From Paramyrothecium sp. XJ0827 (Eukaryota > Ascomycota > Sordariomycetes > Hypocreales > Stachybotryaceae), in NCBI GenBank assembly GCA_020881915.1, contig JAJFPB010000002.1, forward strand, positions 2,418,001 through 2,482,000: a stretch of DNA of 64,000 nt, given 5' to 3'. The stretch's first letter is position 1. Every line of letters starts with the position of its first letter. Under the pieces are notes generated by a model, which saw nothing but the letters and a program-made list of their open reading frames with translations, did not search any database and was not told where the DNA came from. Positions 45,257-58,875 of this stretch are shown piece after piece. Both the position numbers and the translations under genes were made by a program.

Positions 45257-46856
45257 ATGCAACCCTTGGCAGGCTTCGTCGCGCGCGCACCTGTCCTTAC
45301 GAATAGAGCCGCACCCTCGCGAATAGCTTCGTTGTCGCGTCACTTCTCCGCCGCGGCCCCCAGACACAACATGGCTCCCGTCACCAAGGAGACCGACTAC
45401 CTCGTCCTCGGCGGCGGCAGCGGCGGCCTGGGCTCGGCCCGCATGGCAAGCTCCAAGTTCGGCACCAAGGCCCTGATTGTCGAGAACAAGCGACTGGGAG
45501 GAACTTGCGTCAACGTTGGGTATGTCTCTGCGCGCTCCTCTCCCACTGCGCTTCGGCGACCCGTAACTAACCACATGATTTCCCCCCTGTGCTAGATGCG
45601 TCCCCAAAAAGGTCACCTTCAACGCGGCCATGCTCGCCGAGGCCATCCACGACTCAAAGGCCTACGGCTTCTCCGTCGAGCACACGGCACCCTTCGACTG
45701 GACGTCCTTCAAGAACAAGCGAGACGCCTACATCCAGCGCCTCAATGGCATCTACGAACGCAACCTCAACAACGACAAGGTCGAGTACGTCCACGGCTGG
45801 GGCCGTCTGCTGTCCAAGAACCAGGTCGAGGTGACTCAGGACGACGGCACCAAGGTGCTTATCAACGCCAAGAAAATCCTCGTCGCTGTCGGCGGCAAGC
45901 CTAGCCCGCCCCCCTCGATCCCCGGCGCCGAGCTCGGAATCAACAGCGACGGCTTCTTCGACATCGACAAGCAGCCCAAGAAGGTGGCCATCGTCGGCGC
46001 GGGCTATATCGCCGTCGAGTTCGCCGGCATGTTCAACGCCCTGGGCACCGAGACGCACCTCATCATTCGACACGACACCTTCCTCCGCAGCTTTGACCCC
46101 ATGATCCAGGAAGAGGTGACCAAGGAGTACGAGAGGCTGGGCGTCAAGCTACACAAGGGGTCAACCACGACCAAGATCGAGAAGGATGCCAATGGTAAGC
46201 TCACCGTTACCTACAAGGATGGCAGCGGAAGCGAGACTTCCATTGCCGACGTCGACCACTTGATCTGGGCCATTGGCAGGGTTCCCGAGACCCGCGGCAT
46301 TGGTTTGGAAGAGGCAGGCGTCAAGCTCAACGACAAGGGCCAAATTGTCGTCGACGAATACCAAAACAGCAGCGTCGACAACATCTTCGCTCTCGGCGAC
46401 GTCACCGGCCAAGTCGAGCTCACGCCCGTTGCCATTGCTGCCGGCCGCCGCCTCGCCGAGCGCCTCTTCGGTCCTCCCAAGTTCTCCGCCAACAAGATCA
46501 ACTACGAGAACATCCCCTCTGTCGTCTTCGCCCACCCCGAGGTCGGCAGCATCGGCCTGACGGAGCCCCAGGCCATCGAGAAGTACGGCAAGGACAACAT
46601 CAAGGTCTACAAGACCAAGTTCACCGCCATGTACTACGCCATGATGGACCAACCCGACAAGGGCCCCACCAGCTACAAGCTCATCGTCCAAGGTCCCGAG
46701 GAAAAGGTCGTCGGACTGCACATCTTGGGACTCGGCAGTGGTGAGATGCTGCAAGGCTTTGGTGTCGCTGTCAAGATGGGCGCGACGAAGGCGGATTTTG
46801 ACAGCTGTATTGCCATCCACCCGACAAGTGCCGAGGAGCTGGTCACTTTGAAATAA
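45257..46856 (+). CDS. GLR1: Glutathione reductase, mitochondrial/cytosolic
   Basis: Two exons, 45257-45519 and 45596-46856, with a 76-base intron; product 507 residues. It reduces glutathione disulfide with NADPH. The FAD motif [13 protein letters not shown] lies at ~52-64. The redox-active disulfide Cys84/Cys89 in GTCVNVGCVPKK is split by the intron just before Cys89. The pyridine-nucleotide motif [15 protein letters not shown] is present, and the C-terminal HPTSAEE provides His496/Glu501 for catalysis. The first 38 residues are Arg/Ala/Ser-rich without acidic residues, like a mitochondrial presequence. Met39 (ATG at 45371, context ACAACATGG) matches the usual cytosolic start and has a much better context than the first ATG. 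Dual localisation from two starts is known for yeast Glr1 and is likely here. Confidence 0.96.
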
Positions 46857-46882
46857 ATTATAGAATTCCCATAAGTTTAATG

Positions 46883-46888
46883 AATAAA
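46883..46888 (+). terminator. Polyadenylation-type signal of GLR1
   Basis: AATAAA 27 bases after the GLR1 stop codon. A canonical polyadenylation hexamer; actual use is unproven because fungal signals are loose. Confidence 0.4.
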
Positions 46889-49800
46889 GAGATGTAGAAA
46901 GGCACAGAAGCTCAACCCCTTTGCGCTGACAGTTCTGTGTAGTGAAACCTACGTTACTTGTCTCTCAAGCTTTATGCCTTCATTGCCAAACCAAGTGTAA
47001 AAGAGACTTGGATGGTGCCTTGTTCACGTCAATGTCAATTGGAACCATTACAGGAGCGATACCCCCCCTACCTTGACATGAGTCTGATCCAGTCCCATTG
47101 TCCAAACCGATGATGAATCACCAACCCGCTCCATGTTCTTTCAGGGTTGAAATGGACCATTGCAGACAAGATTTGAGAGTCTGCAGTCACGGAGGACACC
47201 CGGGGCGCTGGTACGAGTCTCACCCTTTGAGACCCGGTAATCTGGTCAACAGTAAGCCTGTTGAGGAGAGGCAGAGACAATACCCTGGGAATTCAGCACG
47301 GTGAATCGCACGACCCGAGCGGGCCATCCGGCATAGGGAGCAAATGCTCCAATGTCTCATATGTGATAACAGGAACCTGTGGAAACGTGGCTGATTCAAT
47401 AGAAAGGGCCAGCTCGGTAAAGTAGCACTCGTCATTCCACAGTAGCGCACGTCTCACAATCATCACTTTCCAAGACACCGAACACCTTCTGGAATCTCCC
47501 GAGGAACAGCAAGACTGTCGACTTCTCTGACGTTCCAGACGGGGTCAGTGGACGCACTATATCCCGGCCAGCCCAATTGAGGCGTTCTAGCCCTGCGCGT
47601 GGGAGACGCCTCCATCACAAGCCACTAAACATTGTATGTCACGCAGTGGGCTGATTCGAAGCCCAGGCGGCAGTCGCTGAGATTCCAGAGAATCACTTAG
47701 ATCGAACTTCTGCCCAAAGGAGCGCATGGTGGCACCGCATATAACAAACTCCTCTTACCACGAGACTCCGAGCAAGGAACAAGAGACGTCTCGGCTAGCA
47801 TCTCAGGTTGTTCAAGTAGGTTGTCAGAAGAGGGAGACGCCCATAAGAAAACCGTGAGAATCTAAAGTCTGATATGCAAGCCACCAAACTTGCAGGAGAC
47901 AAAGGTGGCCTGATACCGGGAAACGAATGCTCTGACAAAAGAAAAGTCGTTCATGACGAGTTTCGCTAAGGCAGGCACCGCCGCGAAGAAGCAGCTCGCT
48001 TCTTCCGTGTGAACCATTAATCCAATGCTATCAGACACCATGGTAGCCTGTCAAATGATAGGGTTGATACGAGCGACGTCTTAGAAGCGCCACACGCCCC
48101 GGCCTGAAAAGGTCTGGGCAACTGTCTTGCAGCATTTGGCACACGACTGCGCCTTGCACCCCCACGAAGCACTTGCACTAGCGAGGAGGACTGCAAAGGG
48201 AGAAGGGGAAAAAATCCAAGTTCGCGCCATGGTGGCAAGATCAGCCCTGAACACGGCTTTGCAGCTCCACTGCCCTTGCCCAATTCGCAGCCAGAGGTGT
48301 TCATCTTTCGCTGTCGTATACCCTCCCTAGTCCATCCGAGAGATGAACAACAGCTCAGCAAGGGCCTTGTATCCACATGTTGGTTGAGCCCTGCATGAGA
48401 AAAATCTGCGGTGGGGATGATGGACTTCAGATTTGGTGTAGCCAAGTGCAGCTGAATGGCCGATTTAGGCAAGCTGCAGAGCAAGCCATGAGGAGCGCAG
48501 AGTCTCGATTCTACGTGCCCAGCCACGCGAGCCAGCTGATGCTGCGAACGCAATGGATCTGCTTGCACTTCAAAACTCAGGTTTGGCACTCCCACCTCCA
48601 GAACATTCCCAATCAGCCGCATGACTTGGGCGAAGCTGGCGGAACAGCGCCACCGAACCAGTCTCATATTATCAAGCGTTCTTCGTCGTCTTAGTCGTCT
48701 TACCCAGAGCGATGGAAGGGTGCTGGCATGGTAGCACGAGCCAGCGCCACCTCCACACTCGTAAACCCTTGAGAACGCCAAGCATGGCGCTCCCAATTGG
48801 TGGCTTGCAGTATTGAAAGTTGGCGTCTCACGATATCGGCCTATGCCGTGAGGGGTTGGTGTCACAAGGTAACGCCCGCCTTGATCAGGTCGGGCGACAC
48901 CACGTTTTCGTGAATGCGCTAGAGCCTGTCACGTCTGATTGGAGCTGAAGGTATGCAGCGGAATCTTGGCTTCATTGAAGAGGATTTCATCCTAGACCTG
49001 GTGTGTTGTGCAGGGTACGAAGGCGGCGTTGGGCGTGATGATCTAGACCAGAGACCCAGTAGAACGGTCCTGACGACATGGGTCGCTGACAGAGCCCAAA
49101 ACGGGCTGACGGCAGCTTAGATGACCCTGTGCCTCATTCATCCTTGTATGGCATGTGTGCCATGATCTCAAGGTGAAACTTCAGAAGTGGTGTCGTTCGT
49201 ACACATACCCGGCCTCCCAGCATCTTCGCCCATTCCGAGGAACCCTTGTCATGGGCTGACGCTGCATGTGCTTGATGAAGCCAAGCGAAGCTCGAAATAC
49301 GCCATTTTCGTCAGTTCCTGGGGGGTAATTGCGACGTGCATATGGCTACCCTAGCAAATAAACTGTTGCTGTACCGAGTCCATGGTACGATTGGAAGACA
49401 TCCAAGCTCTCCGCATAAGCAAATGCCCGGAATTGCTTTGACACAAACAATCCGTGATCAAAAGGTGCTCCCCCCGTAAGATGACCAACATGAACGAGGC
49501 CTTGATGATGCTCAAAGTGGTTTCGGCACTCGTCGCCGTCAACTGAGGTGGCTCAATGAGGAGCATCATGGCAGATAAGAGCGTTGGCAGGGAGGATCGC
49601 AAGGTCAAGGCCTAGAAGCCGGAACCTATCCTGATCTTGGGCACCGCAGTGCGATTGATGATTCCCCCTCCCTGGGGTTCTCCATTTAGCGCGTCACATC
49701 ATGCGCTCCAATAGCCTGTTGATAGTTGACACAAGCTAGGCATCGCCGTTTACCAGCATTTACCAGAAAAGGCTACGCCGGCTCAACGGGGCTGCCGTGC

Positions 49801-51307
49801 TTCTGCTCGATGTTTGGTGTGTAGAGAGCCGTAGAGCCGCAGCCTAGACCAAACTTTGAGCTCATGACCAGGGGGCCGAACATGCAATCTGCGACGCATG
49901 TGGTAGCCTGGGCGCCTCCATCATCATCGCCATCTTTGATTCCCATTTCGGTTATCAGCAACGACTCCGCTGCTGTTGGCTGCTGGCACAGTCATGCCAG
50001 GGGTTTGAGAACCCAAGGTCCCTCCTGAAGCGAATGCAAGGGACAGATGATTGGTTACCGACACAAGATTGCGGGTTCGTCACACTTCCCAACTTGGCAA
50101 TGGTGGGTAAGACAGCGGAATTGTGTGCGGCCCCAAAGCAAACGAGGTGCAGGCGACTAGTGAGGGGTTGGACCTTGATATTGGAAGGATTGTGGACAGG
50201 CCCCTCGAGCTGACTGCAACAGCTGTGTCGAGGAACGATGCTTTCTGGTCCAGGTGGGACTAGTGTTGCCGGAGAATTGTTGGTTCAGGTCAAGTTGAGA
50301 AAGGGCAGGTAGGGGCATGTGGGTGGTTGATATGGAGATTGAGAGCTGAGGCGCATCTTGTGTGACCATAAGACCACCAATAGCCCCAGTGGCTGGACCG
50401 CTAACGCACATCAGTTCCTTCTCGGGTATTGGACGCTTGGCTTGAAGGACGAGGGAGAGAAGGCGACGGTCGGGTAATCACATCGCGTTCGCGGGCGAAG
50501 GATTTGGCTTGCATTAGAACCAGGTAACGTGATGAAGCAGCATGCCTGTAGCTCGCCTTTTGCTCGGCTTGTCGAGTAAGCAAGCAGCAGTCCCGGGCCA
50601 TGTATAGCACTCAACGCGCGTTAGGCCATGGCCGATCCTCACGGGGTGTGAAACCGGAGGACAATCCCAAGTTCTAAGGTATGCGAAGTTCGCATAAGCC
50701 ATGGTGGGGTGGAGGGATGGCCCAGTGTTTGCCTCCTCATGCGGGAGACTCGTTATGTGACGAAGCAGCCAACATGACGGAGAAAAACGTGCGGAGAAAA
50801 AAAAAATTGTCACTGCATATCATAACCGGCCTGGTGCAGCAGCAACGGCACCACACACCAATGTCGTCGCGCGTCGGAAGATGGCGTGGCGGCGACAGCC
50901 AACGCCCGAGTAGTGGGACGAGAAGTTGGATGGGATGGGATGGGGGAAGGAAGAAGAGGAAGAAGGAGGGGGCGTCGATGTGACGAGTCACACGCGGCAG
51001 TTCGAAGGATGGCTTTGCTTTTGATAATGTTTGATGAACAGAGGTCAAAGCTGTGGAGGCGGCGACGAGCTGGATTGGGATGTGCGAAGGTCAATCCCGA
51101 ATGTAGACAGGTAAGGTAAGTAGTTGGGGAGTATTGGGCGTTGCTGACTGGCTCAACTAAGAGGGCCTGGTGGATGTCGTAGCAGGAAGCTCTCACAAGT
51201 AAGGCATAAGGTAAGCTTCGCAAACTTCGATACGTACTGGATTGAACGATCCCCTCCACCCAATAAGCTTACATGCGAGGCCCAACGCTTGGAGTGGGCT
51301 GCTCCGA

Positions 51308-51355
51308 CTACCTTACCTTTAGATACCTTACCTCACCTACCTACCTTACCTTACA
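51308..51355 (+). repeat. TACCTTACC-type repeat cluster
   Basis: Imperfect repetition of ACCTTACCT / ACCTACCT units. The same motif in either orientation appears near 21466-21500, 22158-22180 and 51109-51120. Confidence 0.6.
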
Positions 51356-54300
51356 TGAACGCATTGGAAAACATGGAGAAGGGCAAGGTAGCAGCAGGCG
51401 CCAGCCAAGACTGAAGCTACCTGTCGGCTTTTTTCGTCTCTGGACCTCACCAATAGTCCTCCACTTCCTACGCCATGCCATTGTTTCGGCCAAGGAGGTG
51501 TGCCTACCGTGCGGCGAAATTGTAACAACAAATGTGTCGTTCGATGGAGCTAATTGGTCCTGTTGGGCAGTTCATCCTGTAACACGCAGGCATTCCTGGA
51601 CCCAGGACATGCTCCGTGGCCCCGGTCCCATCTACCAACTCAGGTACGACCTGAGCAAGCGTAGCCAGAAATCCGCCCTGCTTCCATTTGCCTGTCCCGC
51701 ACGCCGGAACCAACCAACAGACGGATGAACCAAGGCACCGATTCAAGCCTGGGGCTGTTGATGGCTGCTCAAAGAGATGCGGCTGCGACTGCGGCTGCCC
51801 TGACGAAAGGACCAACGCAACGGAGAGGTGTTTGTCCCTTCGCCGCATCAGTCAATCACTTGCCGGAATTGGCTGCTGCAACAGCACGCCCCGAATCAAT
51901 GCACTGGGAGCTTCTCGCACGCTAAAGCCCCATACCATGATCCATGCCAAACTTCAAGTGCATCTCCTCTCGTGCGTAGTAAACGGATATTGGTTTGTGG
52001 CGGGAATCAGGACCTCGCACAGAATCCCTGGCGTGAAAGCGAAGAAGCGAAAGAACGAGCTCCCCACCCCCAGCGACGTCAGCGGGGCCCTTGTAGGAAC
52101 GAGTTTGATCCAGCAATTTCGACTTGTCGCGGCCAAAGCCGCAGCGTCGTATTCTGCCAGCGCAGATGTGCCCCAGGCGCTTACCTGAGGCCGTGCTGCA
52201 AAGCTCCAAGCTTGGGCAAAACCCGTGCTATTTTCCATCCTCCCGCTGGCCGCCTGCAGCTGTGGCGGCGGGAATTAGGGGAAAGAGAGAGACATGCGCT
52301 ACCAACAGCAACGAAGAAAAACACCTGCATCCTCCAAACGCCTCATTCTGTGCGTGGTTGCTGGCTGGCTGGCGAGCCCATGCATGCATTGCTCAGCGAC
52401 TCGAATGCGTTGCGATGAGTCCTCAGTGCTGCCGAGCGTAGATAGCCGGTTACAGGTGAGCGACGGTGATGACACTGGCTAAGCACGGCAACCTTGGAAA
52501 AAAGACTGTTGACCCACTCTCGCCCGTTCACGATGGCATCACCCAAGCTAAAACGTGGCAAGGGGACTGGCCGCAGGCAGAGGGGAAAAAAAAAAAAAAG
52601 TTGAAGAATGAAGTCGACATGGGGGTTGGAGGGCCTAGTTGATCGACTGATCCACAGCGGCTGCACTGCCTAGTAGACCAGGTTGAGAGCTAGCTTTAGC
52701 AGAGCTGTAGCCAATAAACGGCAGACCTTTCAACCCCACAAATGCCCAATGCATAGGCAGACTGCATAATTTTATACGTGCATTGCCTCAAAAATGTCCA
52801 GTTGCTGCAGGTTGGTGCAGATACAGCAACTGTACAAACACTCTCCGAGCCAAGTAGGAGACCCTCCGTCACGAAGAGGGTCAACCATGCAGCAGGTTGC
52901 AGCAGGTAGGAATAGTTTCTTGAAATCTGCACGCCTTGCCTTGGGTCCATCATTTGCCGTGGCGAATCGGCTCTTATTATCTGCTCGTTGCCTTCCCCAT
53001 TCGCCTTCGTTCATGCAACAAGCCATCGGGTGAGGCGTCTGTCTCGTTGCAACGCAAGTCCTTGAAGACCACGAGCAAGGAAAAGGAAAAAAAAACTTCA
53101 GCGGCAGCCTGCCCTCAGGGGCTTGGGGCGTGGGCCTAACATCAACAGGTAGGCCGGGGTTGTCGAGATGCACAGCACAAAATGTACGGACCAGGATGCT
53201 CGCCGCCAAGGCGAAGAGCGGAGAAAAAAACAGCCAACCGTGCCCTTGCGCCCTACAACCCCAGATTAACCTGACCTTGGCCCTGGTATCTCCTAAAGGG
53301 CTGCTATTTGTAGCCGGCCATTATGGGCACAGACCTTTGGTCCGTCATGACTGGCGACTCGGATTGTGGAGATGTCTTTTGAACAAATTTCCCGTCATCC
53401 CTGCCATTTGGATTCTTGGTCAATTCTCAGGGTCATTTTATACTAAAAAATGGACCCAAGACTTTCGCTTCGACGCAGCGCTTGAATTATACTAATTCGA
53501 TGATGTTCCTACAGAGGTAATCGTCCTGGGGAGCCGATCATCGATGTAGCCAAGGACATACTGTGGGGGAGGAGAGGGGGGGAAGGTGTACAATTGACTG
53601 ACTCGCAAACAGAGGATTTGGCTCGTTTGATAGGTGCTACAGGTCGGACAAAACACTGCGCACTGTCGCTGTCAAGCCTTTCATCTGTCAAAGTCCATCC
53701 CCCCCTTTCCCTAGAGCACTGGCCTTGGGTTCGGCAAAGGAGATCGACTCCAGATGGCTCGGACCCTGATTGATGGACTGGATGTTCTTCATGTCGACGA
53801 TCCTTTTAAACCATCTAATCTCATTTTGAGCCTCCTGACCTTGCACAGACACGCACTCACACGCCCTTCAACTGCTGTATTTGGCGAACCATTTCGTTAA
53901 CCGCCGATGCAAGGTACCTGAACGAGCCGCTCTTGGGCCCCTGCTGTCGATGAAAAGAAAAGCAAAAAGGCCCAGTAACGCGCCGTACATGGCAAGGGTC
54001 CGAGGGAGCCTTGACCGTCCAAGCTTGAAATCACCGTGCTGGTGTTGAGGTCCCAACGAGCTGGACGTGCGTTGTCCGATGTGATCGATCATGCTTGCTT
54101 TTTCTGTTGCGCCCTGCATCATTAATGATGAAAGCTATGTAGCCCTAGTGAAGGCTACGCGAGCAGCGACCCTGCATGGCTTGTGACTTTCTCTGCAGTG
54201 TCGTACGCCAAAGCTCGGCAGAGGCTGTTCCGTGATTTTCGTTGATGAAGAGTTTTGTCAAGGTCACCACGGACCAACCAGCTCAGCAAACAGGCACTAG

Positions 54301-57300
54301 GGATGAGTCTCGGCAATTCGAAACTTGGAGTGGCTTGCTACGTTCGTCCTATCCGCCGAATGGGGGTTACCACCTGAAGCGCGGGTGCTGACTGGTACCC
54401 TGGTTTATGAGAAGTTGGTCTGACCAAGTGCAGGGAACTGTCACGCGCTGGGTCACGATTTTAGCCAGGTGATTTAGAGCAGAGAATTGAGAGAGCCATG
54501 TCGAGGTGAGTCGAGCCACACGCCGGGCTGAGGGAGGCTTACCAACAGTCCAGGACTGTCAGCAACTAGGTGAGATTTTATCTCCTTCTGCAGCAATGAG
54601 CGCCACGGATTCTCGGAACTTGTAGTGTTGATTTGGCTGTGCATGAGCTAGGAAGCCTTGTTTCTTGTCACAATAGCATCTTGGTGGCTTCTTGCCCTCG
54701 ACCAGGGTCGGACGGCTGGTGAACTACCCAAGCATCGATGACGACGATAATCAGATGCAACTAGAGAGGCGAAATGAAGCAGGCAAAAAATAACCAGCCG
54801 GCAGGCCTGTTCTCGTTTGGAGGTAGCCGAATTGTACCGCTTCCTGGCGCTACCATGAAAGCAAACCGTAGCGAATTCTGGTTGGTCGCTCCGACCCGTG
54901 TCAACTGACACCGGGCCTCGTCGTGGCAGAAGGGGCACCGTTAATCCTTGGTAACAATGCGCCGGCTATGTATAATGACAGTCGATGATTCTGGTAGACA
55001 AGGGCTTTTTTGAAATTTTATTATTTTTATGTTGTGGCGAGACAGGCACCAAGGATGATTGCTCGTGAACTGAAGTATCCTTGAGATCTACCATTACCCC
55101 TGGCATTTCAGCCCTCAGGGATGATACTAAACCAGGTGCTCGTTGGTCCGTGCATCTTCGGGTCATGAAGCCCCTGCATGGAGAGCAGCGTTGCCTTCCC
55201 AGCGAGATGCAGTAATTGGCCTAATTATTTCCTGCTGGGAAGCAAGACGAGGAGTCACTAGCGTGTTGTTTACAGTTAGTAGATGGTTCTCGGCCTAGAT
55301 TGGCGAACCACGATGCCTTTTCTGGCTTCCCTTAGTCCAAGACTCGGTGGAGGGCAAGCACCACATGCGAGCTTGGCACTCTCTCTTTCGCTCAGCTTTC
55401 CCAATTCGTTAGATAAGCTCGAAATTTCTTCCAGCAGGCCCAAAATCGTCCATTTCACACGCCAAAGACTCTCACAGATATGTAAAGGCAAGTGCATGGA
55501 AGCATGCCATTTCCCCTCGAAAGCGCGTAAGCAGTCTTAGCAGTCAAGGGTGAAAAGTCACCTGCCGCGTGGGGGGTCGTTGTGCATTTGCCTGCGCAGT
55601 ACAGAGTATGCGTACCATGGATGAGGTAGGGTGGGTAAGACTGCTGCAAAAGGACAAGCCAATTGCTGGGTCGAGGTTAATGGCTGAGGTTACATGGTCT
55701 CGATAAAGACTGACCCTGGTCGACTGTCCCTAGGCTTGCTATAGTGTCTGGTTCAGCGTCTCAATCATAACAATCAAGTGCGGCCGTATGCAGCAGGGCA
55801 ATCCGTCTACCATGTGGTGGCACAATTGGTGCATACTGGGAACTGCCGAAAGGAATATCCGTGGCGATGGACTCTTGCAAGGGAATGTGGAAGTCGTCAT
55901 TGCAATGTCATGCCCTGGACAACCGTGTCTCAGTTACCTGTGTACTGGGACCGGGTTCCCAGGCCAAGACTACGAGAGACGTTTCGGTGGCATTTCTTGG
56001 GATTTTGTGTTCGTCCGAGCGAACGAGGTGAGACTTTAAGACGCCAAAAAGCGGCACGGCGTGCTGGATTTCGGAGCAACAGCGCGCTTAATTTGTCTTG
56101 TTAGGTCATCGTAACTACGATTCGCCAACTTGGCCGAGATCGACAGGTTTGGTAGAAAAATACGGATGACCTCGACGAGCAGGTGCGGTTCAAGGGGTTA
56201 GAACCTGCTGCACTCTGCAAAATAGGTTCAAGCCCCCGGTTGAAGGATGCAGGGTGAAGCCTTGGCCAACCAGTAGCCTGGAATCCATATACTACCGTGC
56301 AGCAAGCACCCGAGAGTCTGCTGATTCGGGACATAGGAGCACACAATATGCAACGAATTCGCCATTGGTAGTCACTGCGAACGGTCGATTCGTTCTTGCA
56401 AGAACCCCCACGCCTGGCACGATCTAATGCATGTATGTGTCTCCCAGCCATTATTTGGTAGATCACCTCGGCCACTGCTGAAGTCTCATTGGGTGTTCCG
56501 ACTGAGCGTGCATAGAGTGTGGATGGGTTGTAATTCCCCGTGCAGCAAGGCCTTCTCTGTGTGCTCCAGCAGCGTGGATACGTCTGTTGGTGGTTGTGGC
56601 CCACCCTTATCATGCGTGGTTCACGTTTTCTCGATACCCGCCGTAGCCGTATGCAGCATGCGCCTGCTAATACACCCTGATTTGACGAGGGTTTGATGAG
56701 CTTTGATTGATAGGCTCTGGTGGATCGACTTTGGTGCACTGCCAATCCGAGTTGCTTGAGTAACTCTTTTGTCTCGGGATTCGAGCAACGGCAAATTGAG
56801 AGACTTTTTTTGTGTGATACGTGCATGCAGATCTATGGGATACGCATCATTTGTTACAAACATGACGCTGCCCCATACCATTGTCGGGGTCGTCTGGTCA
56901 CCCCATTCAGGGCCCCTACTATTCAGGCGGGAGTAGATTTATGGATGCTATTGCCTGAAGCTCATGGGAAGCTTATGGAAGGGTTGAGTACAAACAGCAA
57001 CCGATGCCACGAGAAGAACCACAGAGAGGGTTTCTCTGTAGATAGGCCAAGGAGTGGATTCTGCCCCTAATCTGTCTGCTCCACTGACCACGCGCAGCTT
57101 CAGTCGTCAATGGGACAACCATGTGGACGAAGTAAATGATAACTGACAGGACACCTGATACAATAACTCCGAGTTATCCAGGGGCGGCAAACGGGCTTCG
57201 GCAGGTTGGCGGGGGCTGGCTACGCATGGGAGCGCCAGCTTGTCTCAAACTAGTTGCTCGTTCTGTAGATGGTCACGACCATCGTATACGAACAGACACA

Positions 57301-58864
57301 TTCATACTTCCAGGTATGGTTGCGAATATGTTCCAAAGAACAGGTTTTGCACGAAAGGTCAGGTGGCAATGCCGCACACAACCAGCAACGACTCATTTCT
57401 GTAGATAACGAAGGGTGTTGGAAAGGACAGCACTGATTTGCTGTAACCACACCATTGTGAAGTAGGTTTGTACGAAAATGGCCTAGCCAAGCTGATAGCG
57501 TCCGTAGGTGGCTAGACTGTCTGGTCCTACGGGCGCTCTCTTGAGATGCATTATCGCCGGCAAACACTGGAGACCTGGGGTAGCTAGCACCGAGAGAGGG
57601 TCCGGGGGGAAATGCTTGGCGTTCAGGTGCTCCTCGCCATGTGCAGGATTTATGATACGGGCTTGAAGGGCAAGGTAGCATCCGATGCTGCTTTGCCTCC
57701 ACAGCTACTATAGTAGCATGATCGCAGAACTCTGCGTTTTGTAGGTGTGCCTGCAATAATCGTGTCGATGGACATGTTAATGTGCAGCAATGCCTGCCCC
57801 GGGAGCGCAGTGAGCGCTAGGGGGGGTTTTCGGAGCAGAAGAGGAGACAAAGCACACTGACGAAGGCCTCCATGAAAACGCTGTCTGATTCTGATTAACA
57901 ACGCCAGTTGTGTTGAGCTCAGAGGAGGGAGCAAATCGAAAGGACGAAGTTGCATGGAGAGCTGGGTTGGGGTGCATTGAACAGCAGCCAATGACGGAGC
58001 CTTAGTGGAACACCATTGCTGCAGGTGCACCGACAGGGTCGCATTGCAGCAAAGCCCGTTACGGCTTCTCCTTGCCAGACCTGGAAATACTCTCTGCCAG
58101 ACGCACGCTTCGGTGTCCTGGTACCCGGAGGTTTTGCTTTGCCGGTGCTGCGGGGGACGTACATGCTGTGGAAAGATGCGTGGCGATGCTGTTTTTGCTT
58201 CTTTTTTCATCGACATAGGTAGCTTCGGGTCCGTGCAGCCATGTTCCCCACGACGGTGAAACTTGGCTGTCCAAAGAGGCTCTTGTGGTACTGATCTTCG
58301 TGATGCTCACTTTGCATGAGCAGGGACATGCCTGATGTGAGTCTTGGTAGCATGAGACATGACCGGGCCGAGCAGACCCGAATCGTCGTCATTCGCATCA
58401 CTGCGGCACGATAATGAATCGACTTCTGCTCCAGGGAGTGCCGAATGTCGATCAAGATAAAAGATCAGCAAAAGCTCGAATGGAATTCGTCTCCTGACAT
58501 TGTGGGGAGATGGTGGAGCGTTATCCAACCGTTCTTCACCTTAGCCTAGCACGTTCTCTGGCACTGAGCGCTCACATGAACATGCCACGACAGGTGATTT
58601 GCAATGGTGCGAACTGCCACAATAGTACGTAAGCGGGGGCGTAAGTTTCGCTCACACATGACGCCAATGTCGCCAGCCCTTGGTGCATAGGGGAAGGGAC
58701 GTTCGTCCTTGGCCTCCTTGACACTAGTCGATTAGGGTGCTGCTTTTTTTTCTTCTTGCTTCTCCCCCTTCCTCCCCTCCCTTTCACTTGTCCTGGCGAT
58801 ATTAGGACACTGCCTGTGGGAGGGAGGGATGGATGGATGTGCCGGAGGGGAGGTTTCGAGGAGA

Positions 58865-58875
58865 GGGGGGGGGGG
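58865..58875 (+). repeat. G11 homopolymer
   Basis: Eleven consecutive G within a purine-rich stretch (about 58818-58882) that also contains a short GGAT repeat. Confidence 0.85.

Noticed and set aside
47645..47675. T-arm-like hairpin with GATTCGA loop suggesting a tRNA
   Set aside because: The loop is out of register with the T-loop consensus and no acceptor or anticodon stem could be built around it.
48017..48865. 282-codon minus-strand frame in the 14.3-kb region
   Set aside because: Begins with GTG rather than ATG (first ATG about 66 codons in); composition is irregular and no domain is recognisable.
54515..54530. Short match to the conserved 5S rRNA segment around AGCCACACGCCGGG
   Set aside because: Only about 13 bases agree; the flanks do not continue as 5S rRNA, so it is a chance match.
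56101..56826. 241-codon minus-strand frame starting with ATG
   Set aside because: Rich in Arg, Ser and Cys without pattern, no signal peptide or domain, overlaps other frames of similar quality. Treated as chance; an RNA-seq signal would reopen it.
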